Source of the DNA: JBHEKP01 sp041859375
GTDB taxonomy: Bacteria; Hydrogenedentota; Hydrogenedentia; Hydrogenedentales; CAITNO01
DNA: 5,242 nt
Assembly (NCBI GenBank): GCA_041859375.1
Contig: JBHEKP010000332.1
Location: 1 to 5,242 of the forward strand
Direction: 5' to 3'
Made by a program: the position numbers and the translations under genes. This document shows, one piece after another, positions 1 to 5,242 of this stretch (position 1 is the first letter of the stretch; each line of letters begins with the position of its first letter). The notes beneath the pieces are model-generated. The model was not told the DNA's origin. It did no database searches and worked only from the letters and a program-made list of their open reading frames with translations.

Positions 1-2
1 GC

Positions 3-752
3 CTGGGCGCGGTGCGCATGGCGAAGGCGATCAACCACCAGTTCCGCGAGCCCATCGGGCGCGAGCCGGAGTGCGACCCGCCCGCGGGCGTTGACTACGA
101 CCTGTGGCTCGGCCCCGCGCCGAAGCGGCCCTTCACCAAAAACCGCTGGCACTACAACTGGCACTGGCACTGGGATTTCGGCTGCGGCGACGCGGGCAAC
201 GACGGCATCCACCAGATTGACCAGGCGCGCTGGGGCCTTGGCGTCGGCCTGCCCAACGCGGTAAGCGCCTCGGGCGGCCAGCTCTTCTACGACGACGACC
301 ACCAGACGCCCGACACGCAGGTGGTCACCTTCGAGTACGGCACGTGCTACCTCCTCTACGAGATGCGCCTGTGGACCAACTACCCCATGGAGGGCCACGA
401 CAACGGCGTGGTCTTCTACGGGGACAAGGGCCGCCTGGACATCGGCAGGAACGGCTGCGAGGCGCGGCTCATCGGCGGGGAAACCAAGTCCTTCGGCCCC
501 TACGCCGACATCACGGACCACATGCGCAACTTCCTCGACTGCGTGAAGGCGGGCAACCCCGCCGGGCTCAACGGCGGCATCGGCGAGGGCGCGGACTCCA
601 CCATCCTCTGCCACCTGGCCAACATCGCCACGCGCACGGGCAGGAAGCTCGCCTTCGACCCCGTGAAATGCGCATGCACCGGCGATGACGAGGCGGCGCG
701 CCTCTTCACCCGCGAGTACCGGAAAGGCTACGAACTGCCGGAGCTTGGCTGA
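3..752 (+). CDS. Gfo/Idh/MocA family oxidoreductase, C-terminal part (5' truncated by window edge)
   Basis: NAD(P)-dependent sugar or inositol dehydrogenase-like protein; the exact substrate cannot be read from the sequence. The frame is open to the left edge, so the N-terminal Rossmann domain lies outside and about 249 residues of the C-terminal domain are visible. Diagnostic features are DYDLWLGPAP, the aromatic run WHYNWHWHWDFGCGD, then GNDGIHQIDQARW with the family's conserved His and Asp, and a tail REYRKGYELPELG. This is the form common in Planctomycetes and Hydrogenedentota, often secreted and linked to carbohydrate breakdown, but no signal peptide can be checked here. The GTG at 12 and ATG at 18 are internal codons, because homology runs through them. 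The gene ends at TGA 750-752. Its last 25 codons lie in a direct repeat whose second copy is beyond the RM genes, yet this copy has a normal family tail and looks intact. Confidence 0.93.
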   Translation: MGAVRMAKAINHQFREPIGREPECDPPAGVDYDLWLGPAPKRPFTKNRWHYNWHWHWDFGCGDAGNDGIHQIDQARWGLGVGLPNAVSASGGQLFYDDDHQTPDTQVVTFEYGTCYLLYEMRLWTNYPMEGHDNGVVFYGDKGRLDIGRNGCEARLIGGETKSFGPYADITDHMRNFLDCVKAGNPAGLNGGIGEGADSTILCHLANIATRTGRKLAFDPVKCACTGDDEAARLFTREYRKGYELPELG

Positions 753-760
753 AAACGCCG
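676..760 (+). repeat. Direct repeat copy A (left border of RM cassette)
   Basis: This 85-bp segment matches 2951-3035 at 77 of 85 positions with no gaps (constant offset 2275). It spans the last 25 codons of the oxidoreductase gene, its TGA and 8 bases after it. Identity stops sharply at both ends: 761 differs, and left of 676 no alignment is convincing. The eight mismatches are at 686, 715, 722-725 and 733-734. Confidence 0.93.
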
Positions 761-775
761 GGCGGGTAAAATACG

Positions 776-795
776 GCGGCAAAGGCCGCAATTTT
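776..795 (+). terminator. Candidate intrinsic terminator after the oxidoreductase gene
   Basis: GCGGC (776-780) pairs with GCCGC (785-789) around the loop AAAG, followed by AATTTT. An A-run at 768-771 gives a matching T-run on the other strand, so it could act both ways. The stem is only 5 bp, so it is a modest terminator. It would separate oxidoreductase transcription from the RM genes. Confidence 0.4.
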
Positions 796-826
796 CCGGC
801 ATTGCCCGTTGACCATTTATTTGTCC

Positions 827-856
827 TTGCCAAACGGGCGGTCCCATCGTTATCCT
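827..856 (+). promoter_or_regulatory. Candidate sigma70-type promoter for the RM genes
   Basis: TTGCCA at 827-832 (one mismatch to TTGACA) is followed after 18 bp by TATCCT at 851-856 (two mismatches to TATAAT), about 38 bp before the chosen methyltransferase start. The stretch 801-870 is AT-rich compared with the flanks. A second -35-like box, TTGACC at 809-814, has no good -10 partner. Promoter consensus in this phylum is uncertain. Confidence 0.3.
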
Positions 857-881
857 TATTTATGGTCAGACAGGCCAATTG

Positions 882-887
882 GGAAGG
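882..887 (+). promoter_or_regulatory. Ribosome binding site supporting the ATG at 894
   Basis: GGAAGG lies 6 nt before the ATG at 894. It favours 894 over the in-frame TTG at 879 and over the in-frame ATG at 945, whose nearest purine run (922-930) is 14 nt away and lies partly in a hairpin. Confidence 0.55.
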
Positions 888-893
888 CACACC

Positions 894-2246
894 ATGGAAA
901 GATCGGCCCCCTCCTTGAAAAGGGGGGAAGCAAAAAGTCATGTAATGGTTCCCGACGGCCCGGACAGAATCCCTCCATTCAGTGTTGTTGATCTGTTTTC
1001 CGGGGCCGGAGGCATGAGTTATGGCTTTCATAAGCATCCGGATTTCCGCTTGATGGCGGCCGCCGATGCGGAGATCGGCAAGCCAAGCATGGGCCGGGGC
1101 TCCCTGCAGTGTAATTCCACCTATGAGAAGAATATTGGCATAAAACCAAAGAGTCTTGATCTTTCCCGGGTTGCCCCGGAAGAATTGAGGGCGGAACTGG
1201 GCGTTGGCGATCAAAAAATCAATCTTCTTTGTGTCTGCCCGCCATGCACCGGTTTCAGCCGCACAAACCCGCTCAATCATATGAGGGACGACAGCCGCAA
1301 CAGTCTGGTTCAAAAAGCGGCGCTTTTCGCCTCGGCCCTTGACGCGGACATTGTTGTGATGGAAAACGCCCGTGAGCTGCTCCAGGGAAATTTCAAGGAC
1401 CACTACAACACGTTCAGGGAGCATCTGGAGCTGGCCGGTTATAATGTCGCGGGCCGCACATACATGCTGTCACGTTTTGGCCTTCCTCAAATCCGTGAAC
1501 GGGCGATTGTAATCGCCTCAAAAAGCCGCCTTCCAATTTACACATTGGACGCGCTGTGGGCCGGACACTCCGTTGCGGACGAGGCGCTCACCGTCAAGAC
1601 CGCCTTTGATGCCATACCCCCCGACGCGACCGGCATAAACTCATACCCGGAGTTTAAGGACATCCGGGTAAGCGAGAGGCTGGCGGCCATCCCCCACGAC
1701 GGCGGATCATGGGTTGATCTGCTCAAAAACCCCCGCGCGGACAAGCTCCTGACAAATGCCATGAAAAGGATTGTTCAGCTAAAAAAGATTGGATCCTATC
1801 CCGATGTCTACGGGCGCATGGCATGGAACAGGCCGGCCCCAACCATAAAACGGGAGTGTGCGCACATTGGCAACGGCCGGTATGCGCATCCGACAGAAGA
1901 CCGCCTGTGTTCAATACGTGAGCTTGCAATTCTACAGGGATTTCCGAATGATTTTGTGTTTAACGGAAATTCCCTTTCAAACAATTACCGCCACATTGGT
2001 GATGCGGTTCCCCCGCTTGTTTCATATCAGCTTGCCCATCTGTGCGCATGGATGCTTTTAGACAAAAAACCGGCCCTTTCGGATGTCCTGCTTCCGGACA
2101 CGCACCTTAACGCGTCACATATACGGCAAAACATGGAGAGGAGCCTCTTTAATGAGGAAAACATCATTGAGCCTATCACCCGCGGAAGAACGAAGGGTCA
2201 TGGAATTGCTTGCCGCGCTGCGGACGGAAACCGAAGTGCAGGTTAA
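894..2246 (+). CDS. DNA (cytosine-5-)-methyltransferase of a type II RM system
   Basis: Transfers a methyl group from S-adenosylmethionine to C5 of cytosine at a specific DNA site, protecting the host from the nuclease encoded next to it. At 450 aa it carries the C5-methyltransferase motifs in canonical order: motif I DLFSGAGG (33-40), the catalytic PPC with Cys118 in CPPCTGFSR, motif VI ENA (157-159), motif VIII QIRER (199-203), DGGSWVDL (269-276), YGRMAWNRPAPTI (306-318), RE and QGFP (342-351), and motif X GDAVPP (369-374), where most members have GNAVPP. The target-recognition region should lie between about 215 and 340. A segment rich in Gly, Ser and Asn (62-80, GKPSMGRG then CNSTYEKN) lies between motifs I and IV and looks longer than in a minimal enzyme. 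The start at 894 has an RBS; ATG 945 is the alternative and loses no motif. The last 32 codons overlap the nuclease gene. No vsr gene is adjacent. Confidence 0.96.
   Translation: MERSAPSLKRGEAKSHVMVPDGPDRIPPFSVVDLFSGAGGMSYGFHKHPDFRLMAAADAEIGKPSMGRGSLQCNSTYEKNIGIKPKSLDLSRVAPEELRAELGVGDQKINLLCVCPPCTGFSRTNPLNHMRDDSRNSLVQKAALFASALDADIVVMENARELLQGNFKDHYNTFREHLELAGYNVAGRTYMLSRFGLPQIRERAIVIASKSRLPIYTLDALWAGHSVADEALTVKTAFDAIPPDATGINSYPEFKDIRVSERLAAIPHDGGSWVDLLKNPRADKLLTNAMKRIVQLKKIGSYPDVYGRMAWNRPAPTIKRECAHIGNGRYAHPTEDRLCSIRELAILQGFPNDFVFNGNSLSNNYRHIGDAVPPLVSYQLAHLCAWMLLDKKPALSDVLLPDTHLNASHIRQNMERSLFNEENIIEPITRGRTKGHGIACRAADGNRSAG
909..927 (+). promoter_or_regulatory. GC-rich hairpin at the start of the methyltransferase gene
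   Basis: CCCTCCTT (909-916) can pair with AAGGGGGG (920-927) around GAA: 8 bp including one G-U pair. It lies just after the ATG at 894 and before the alternative ATG at 945, and would bury the purine run preceding 945. It may tune translation or be chance; nothing else supports a function. Confidence 0.3.
2135..2143 (+). promoter_or_regulatory. Strong ribosome binding site inside the methyltransferase gene, fixing the nuclease start
   Basis: GGAGAGGAG ends 8 nt before the ATG at 2152. It decides the nuclease start against the in-frame ATG at 2083, which has no purine run before it. Because it sits inside the methyltransferase gene, ribosomes translating that gene pass over it, which suggests translational coupling. 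Confidence 0.65.
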
Positions 2247-2862
2247 CCCCGCATCATGGCTGCTGGATGCAAATTTTGCCGAAGAATTCACCTCACGTCT
2301 TTTGGCGCAACATGTGTTTATGGGAAGCCCCTTGTTTCAGGAAAGTTTTGATGCCGCATTTTTTGCCGCCGCCAAGATTTCCGGAAAATGTGTTTTTGCC
2401 GCGCCGCATGGGCAACGATTCTGGGATGTTTCAATCAACAAAAAGCAGATTAGCCTTAAATCCTCGAAGGCGCTTTCCTTGAGTGAAAAAACCCTCCATA
2501 TAAGCAAGCTCACAGAAGCGGCCTGGATTCAGGACTGCCGTTCCGCAAAACAGCGCTATGATCAGGCAAAAAATCTGTTTGACAATTACCTCGCCGAAGT
2601 TCACAGCATTTTCCAGCTTCGATACTTTCAACGGTCCCTGACTTATGAACTTGTTGAAATGCCTGTGGCGTTGTTTAACAAAATTCTTTGCCTGCCTGTG
2701 TCGGAATTCAGCGCGGACGGCCCCACAATAAACATTCCGGTTGGCCAGACACCTCCTGACTTTACCCTTAAACTTGACCGTTCAGATGCCAAAATCACGG
2801 TTGCCAATATCCGAAAAGAACTTTGTGTGGTGCATGGCCGTTGGACCATTAAACAGCATTAG
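2152..2862 (+). CDS. Type II restriction endonuclease, probably SmaI family
   Basis: Predicted to cut DNA at the site methylated by the upstream enzyme. It is 236 aa; SmaI is of similar size (about 247 aa as I recall). Features seen: an acidic helical N-terminus (9-30); a candidate PD-(D/E)xK core with HGQRFWDV (Asp92), then 11 residues later ISLK (Lys103), possibly helped by Glu64 or Asp67; HISKL (116-120); a helix (about 131-151) leading to IFQLRYF (153-159) and ELVEMP (166-171); and a C-terminal CVVHGRW (225-231). From memory, SmaI has the same landmarks in the same order (ALKT, HVSKW, IFTLRYF, LVEIP, CIVHGVW), so I assign it to that family; no alignment was run. The position directly after a C5 methyltransferase gene supports the role independently. 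Codon use is less GC-rich than in the flanks. Recognition of CCCGGG is possible but unproven, since specificity drifts within families. Confidence 0.82.
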   Translation: MRKTSLSLSPAEERRVMELLAALRTETEVQVNPASWLLDANFAEEFTSRLLAQHVFMGSPLFQESFDAAFFAAAKISGKCVFAAPHGQRFWDVSINKKQISLKSSKALSLSEKTLHISKLTEAAWIQDCRSAKQRYDQAKNLFDNYLAEVHSIFQLRYFQRSLTYELVEMPVALFNKILCLPVSEFSADGPTINIPVGQTPPDFTLKLDRSDAKITVANIRKELCVVHGRWTIKQH

Positions 2863-2863
2863 A

Positions 2864-2880
2864 AACCGTCTCCGGCGGTT
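2864..2880 (+). terminator. Weak hairpin just after the nuclease gene
   Basis: AACCGTC (2864-2870) pairs with GGCGGTT (2874-2880) around a TCC loop: 7 bp with one G-U pair, starting 2 nt after the stop codon. No T-run follows, so it is not a good intrinsic terminator, but it could end or stabilise the RM mRNA. Confidence 0.3.
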
Positions 2881-2950
2881 CTCATGGATCCAAAAAACAA
2901 TCCAACAGCAAAACCCGCCCTCCACGTGATGCTTCGCTCATGTATGTCCA

Positions 2951-3035
2951 GCACCGGCGACGACGAGGCGGCGCGCCTCTTCACCCGCGGGTACCGCGCG
3001 GGCTACGGGCTGCCGGAGCTTGGCTGAAAACGCCG
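2951..3035 (+). repeat. Direct repeat copy B (right border of RM cassette)
   Basis: Second copy of 676-760, with 77/85 identity and no gaps. Seven of the eight differences from copy A are A or T in A and G or C in B; the eighth (722) is G to C. The match ends at 3035, 10 bp before the stop codon of the convergent gene, so B is the copy joined to the right-hand chromosome. Confidence 0.93.
2953..3027 (+). pseudogene. Relic of the oxidoreductase 3' end (24 codons plus stop)
   Basis: In frame it reads TGDDEAARLFTRGYRAGYGL then PELG and TGA, against TREYRKGYELPELG at the end of the intact gene. There are three residue changes (Glu to Gly, Lys to Ala, Glu to Gly) and two silent ones. Nothing upstream resembles the rest of the oxidoreductase, so it is a tail fragment and not a separate gene. 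The frame is open back to the nuclease stop at 2860-2862, and ATG codons at 2884, 2929 and 2944 would permit a peptide of at most 47 aa, but none has a convincing RBS. It is probably the target-site remnant left by insertion of the RM cassette. Confidence 0.8.
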
Positions 3036-3045
3036 CCCACCCCGG

Positions 3046-5242
3046 CTACTTTGGCATCGGCTCCACGGTGACGGAGTGGCTGAAGGAGGCGCTTTCGCCG
3101 GGGGCGAGGGTCACGGGCCGCATCCACAGCTCCGCCTCCAGCACATTCAGGTATTCCGGGTAGGCGTAGAGCCACGCATAGTCGAGCTTGGCGTCGTCAA
3201 AGGACTGGGTCACCTGAAGCCCCTTGGAGCCGCTCAGGGTCCACGCGCCCTTCGGCGCGTCCTGGTCGAGGTAGTGCTCTCCCTCGCGGAAGCCGTCCAC
3301 AATGGGCCGCATCGCGCGGCGCACATCCCGGCCCCGCCGGTCCGTGAACGCCACCCTGGTTTCCATGAGCCCGCCCAGGTCGTACTCCGTGTGGCTGCGC
3401 ATGTGCACCTCGCGGGGCTTGTCCCCGTTGTTGGTCACGATGCTCTCCACCACCAGGGTGGGCGCGTCGCCGTCGAGGCGGATGACGCGCCTGAGGCCCA
3501 GCTCACCGGCGGCGGCCGTCAGGGTGACGGAGTTGGGCGTCTTTTCCTCCAGACTAAACTGCATGAACATGCCCTCGGGGGAGAACAGCCCGCCGAGGCG
3601 AGTTTCCTCGCCGCCGTTAAAGGGGAAAAACAACCCGCGCGACATCCCGCTGGCCGTGATGCATTGCCCCGTTTCCTTGTCGGTGATGCGCAGCACGCGC
3701 CCGCCGAAAAAGGGCACGATGTCGGCGGTGAGGCGGGCGTTGCCGATGGACGGCGCGGCCTGGGGCGCGTTGAACACGGCGCAGAGCAGCAGCATCTGGG
3801 CGGGATCGCCCGAAATCTCGCGGATGGCCTGGAATCCGTGCCGTTCCATGCGCGCCGTGAAGTCCAGCACCTCGGGGGGCATCGCCAGGGGCCCCCGGAA
3901 GGTGAGCATTTCGTTTTCAACGGTGTGCCCGTTGCGCGGGAAGAGGCGCGCGTAGGTCAGGGGCATGCGGGCCGTGCGGACGCGCTCCAGCAGCTCCGCG
4001 TCGGACTGGACGGCGGCCTCCGCCTCGTTGAAGAGGGCGTCCGCCTTTTCCATGATGTCGTCGGGCAGGTAGCCCTGCGCCGGGTTCGTGTACAGGTGCA
4101 TGTGGATGTTTTCCCGGTCCACCTTCTCCTGGAGCAGGTTGATGTAGCCGCGCAGGGGCCGCGCCGCCGCGCCGTAGTACCCCTCCAGGAATTCGTCCAT
4201 CACGGCGGAGGCGTCCGCGTCGGGGTTCCACAGCAGCTTCATGCCGTAATAGGGCCGGAGCAGGCTGAACTCGCCGCCGCCCCCGCCGTTGCCCATGCCC
4301 TGGAGGTACACGCCCTCCACGCCGAGATCGCGGTAGAACCGCATGTCGGCGGCCATGGCCCCGAAATTCGGGAAGGGGTTGTAGTAGTGGGCGAAGTCCA
4401 CAATGTAATGCCAGATGTACAGGTGCGGCGTGAGTTTGGCCCACGCCTCCGCGCGCCGTTTGAAGTCGGCGTTGAGCGGGCAGGAGGCGATGGGGTGGCT
4501 GTCGCAGCTCGGGAACATGTGGCAGAGCCACACCGCCGCGTTCGGGTGCATGACGAGGTCCTTCGGCGGCTCCTCGGTGTACATGTAGGCCAGGGTGCCG
4601 ATGAGCTTGTCCGGGTAAACCTTTGCGGTCCGCTCCGCGAGCTGGTTCACGAACCAGAACTGGGTGCCGCCCATGGTGCCGTACCGTTCGTTCATGGCCG
4701 TGCAGTCCGGGCACTGGCAGTAGTTGTAGTAGTCGAGCTGCGAGAAGTTGTGCTGGCGGCATTCGGGCGCCTCCGCCATGCGCCTGAGCATGCGTTCCGT
4801 CACAATCTCCAGCACCTCGGGATTGGTCAGGCAGAGCTGCGTCTCCATCCTGCGGCGGACCCCGCCGATCTCGCTGAAATATTCGGGGTGCGTGTCGAAA
4901 AACTCGTCGGGGGACACATACCGGAAATAACTGTGGCAGCGCCCGTCGTGGGCATGCTGGATGCCCTGGGGGTTGTCCGCGCCGCCTTTGCCCGAGTTCT
5001 CGCGCTGGCGCGCCCGGAAATCCGCGTTGCCGCCGGGCCAGGCGTAGGAAATGTCGCGCATGAGAAAGGCGGGCTTCACCAGCTTGTCCAGGGACGGCAG
5101 GGGCACGTCCCGCGCCTGCGGCGTCCGGGTCGCGCCGGGGGCGAGCCAGCGCACGCCGAAGGCCGTCTCCAGAAACTCATAGGCCCCGTAGAGGGTGCCC
5201 GCCGCCGCCGTGCCCGCGATGACCACATGGGGCCCGCTCGTC
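3046..5242 (-). CDS. DUF4838 domain protein (glycoside-hydrolase-like), 5' truncated by window edge
   Basis: Probably acts on a polysaccharide or its fragments; no substrate is established for the family as far as I know. About 731 residues are visible and the frame is open to the right edge, so the true start, and any signal peptide, lies outside; the GTG at 5226 is just the first possible start inside. Numbering from that GTG: 1-31 (GTLYGAYEFLE, GVRWLAPG) resembles the small N-terminal domain seen in alpha-glucuronidase-like glycosidases. Residues about 55-440 are the DUF4838 region, with HPEYFSEIGG (113-122), LCLTNPEV, the cysteine motif CQCPDC (170-175), YIWHYIVDFAHYYNPFPNF (270-288) and GVEGVYLQG (302-310). 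Residues 492-726 form a beta-rich domain (FFGGRVLRITDKETG, VTNNGDKP) resembling galactose-mutarotase-like sandwiches. It converges with the oxidoreductase relic, 18 bp apart, and has high GC like the left flank. Confidence 0.88.
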   Translation of the reverse strand, partial: TSGPHVVIAGTAAAGTLYGAYEFLETAFGVRWLAPGATRTPQARDVPLPSLDKLVKPAFLMRDISYAWPGGNADFRARQRENSGKGGADNPQGIQHAHDGRCHSYFRYVSPDEFFDTHPEYFSEIGGVRRRMETQLCLTNPEVLEIVTERMLRRMAEAPECRQHNFSQLDYYNYCQCPDCTAMNERYGTMGGTQFWFVNQLAERTAKVYPDKLIGTLAYMYTEEPPKDLVMHPNAAVWLCHMFPSCDSHPIASCPLNADFKRRAEAWAKLTPHLYIWHYIVDFAHYYNPFPNFGAMAADMRFYRDLGVEGVYLQGMGNGGGGGEFSLLRPYYGMKLLWNPDADASAVMDEFLEGYYGAAARPLRGYINLLQEKVDRENIHMHLYTNPAQGYLPDDIMEKADALFNEAEAAVQSDAELLERVRTARMPLTYARLFPRNGHTVENEMLTFRGPLAMPPEVLDFTARMERHGFQAIREISGDPAQMLLLCAVFNAPQAAPSIGNARLTADIVPFFGGRVLRITDKETGQCITASGMSRGLFFPFNGGEETRLGGLFSPEGMFMQFSLEEKTPNSVTLTAAAGELGLRRVIRLDGDAPTLVVESIVTNNGDKPREVHMRSHTEYDLGGLMETRVAFTDRRGRDVRRAMRPIVDGFREGEHYLDQDAPKGAWTLSGSKGLQVTQSFDDAKLDYAWLYAYPEYLNVLEAELWMRPVTLAPGESASFSHSVTVEPMPK

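Larger units (their letters stand above)
761..2950 (+). mobile_element. RM cassette (genomic islet) bounded by 85-bp direct repeats; no mobility gene
   Basis: This block holds only the methyltransferase and endonuclease genes plus short non-coding ends. Three things mark it as inserted: the direct repeats that abut it on both sides, the lower GC (about 45-53% in sampled lines against 63-70% in the flanks), and the tail relic of the left-hand gene on its right side. No transposase, integrase, tRNA or clear terminal inverted repeat is present, so it is not a standard IS element or integrative element. RM units inserted with long target duplications have been described, notably in Helicobacter pylori comparisons. 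The boundaries assume the repeats are the duplicated target. Confidence 0.6.

Noticed and set aside
155..176. Short tandem TGGCAC repeats in the oxidoreductase gene
   Set aside because: They encode the family's conserved aromatic run (NWHWHWD), so protein function explains them.
344..688. 114-codon open frame on the + strand inside the oxidoreductase gene
   Set aside because: Low-complexity Arg/His/Pro-rich shadow; the overlapping frame carries the conserved family motifs.
2083..2151. Upstream ATG that would extend the nuclease by 23 residues
   Set aside because: No RBS precedes 2083, the extension is basic and unlike a folded N-terminus, and ATG 2152 has a strong RBS at proper spacing.
761..2919. 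Possible terminal inverted repeat GGCGGGT (761-767) and ACCCGCC (2913-2919)
   Set aside because: Only 7 bp, and the right copy is about 30 bp inside the cassette end, so it does not define transposon termini.
3028..3045. Bidirectional terminator between the oxidoreductase relic and the convergent gene
   Set aside because: The 18-bp gap has no convincing inverted repeat or T-run.
3302..3955. 217-codon open frame on the + strand
   Set aside because: It lies antisense within the DUF4838 gene, and its Arg/Ser/Pro-rich translation is typical of shadow frames in GC-rich DNA, with no recognisable domain.
3917..4762. 281-codon open frame on the - strand
   Set aside because: It is a frame-shifted shadow of the DUF4838 gene, rich in Arg, Gly, His and Pro, while the other frame has full-length family homology.

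Overview
The window reads as GC-rich bacterial chromosome with a lower-GC restriction-modification (RM) cassette inserted between two metabolic genes. Both flanking genes belong to families expanded in Planctomycetes, Verrucomicrobia, Lentisphaerae, Hydrogenedentota and similar polysaccharide-degrading lineages: a Gfo/Idh/MocA oxidoreductase and a DUF4838 glycosidase-like protein. Phylum placement is inferred from gene content only. Hand counts on single 60-base lines gave about 63-70% GC in the flanks and about 45-53% in the RM genes.

Layout. Positions 3-752 (+) are the 3' part of the oxidoreductase gene, cut by the window edge. Positions 761-893 are non-coding, with a terminator-like hairpin and a candidate promoter. 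Positions 894-2246 (+) encode a complete C5-cytosine DNA methyltransferase. Positions 2152-2862 (+) encode a restriction endonuclease that I match to the SmaI family; its start overlaps the methyltransferase gene by 95 bp. Positions 2863-3045 hold no intact gene but contain a second, degenerate copy of the last codons of the oxidoreductase gene. Positions 3046-5242 (-) encode the DUF4838 protein, convergent with the rest and 5'-truncated by the window edge.

The most interesting structure is an 85-bp imperfect direct repeat (676-760 and 2951-3035, 77/85 identical) that brackets the 2.19-kb RM cassette exactly. It covers the oxidoreductase C-terminus, its stop codon and 8 bases beyond. The oxidoreductase therefore stays intact upstream while a tail relic lies beyond the cassette. 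This fits insertion with long target duplication, known for other RM units, or acquisition by recombination with a related locus carrying RM genes. No integrase or transposase is visible.

The methyltransferase would protect host DNA by C5 methylation and the nuclease would cut unmodified DNA, as a compact type II system in one transcription unit. The pairing is notable because the SmaI prototype is accompanied by an N4-cytosine methyltransferase, whereas this one has a C5 enzyme. The flanking genes are probably sugar catabolism genes unrelated to the RM function.
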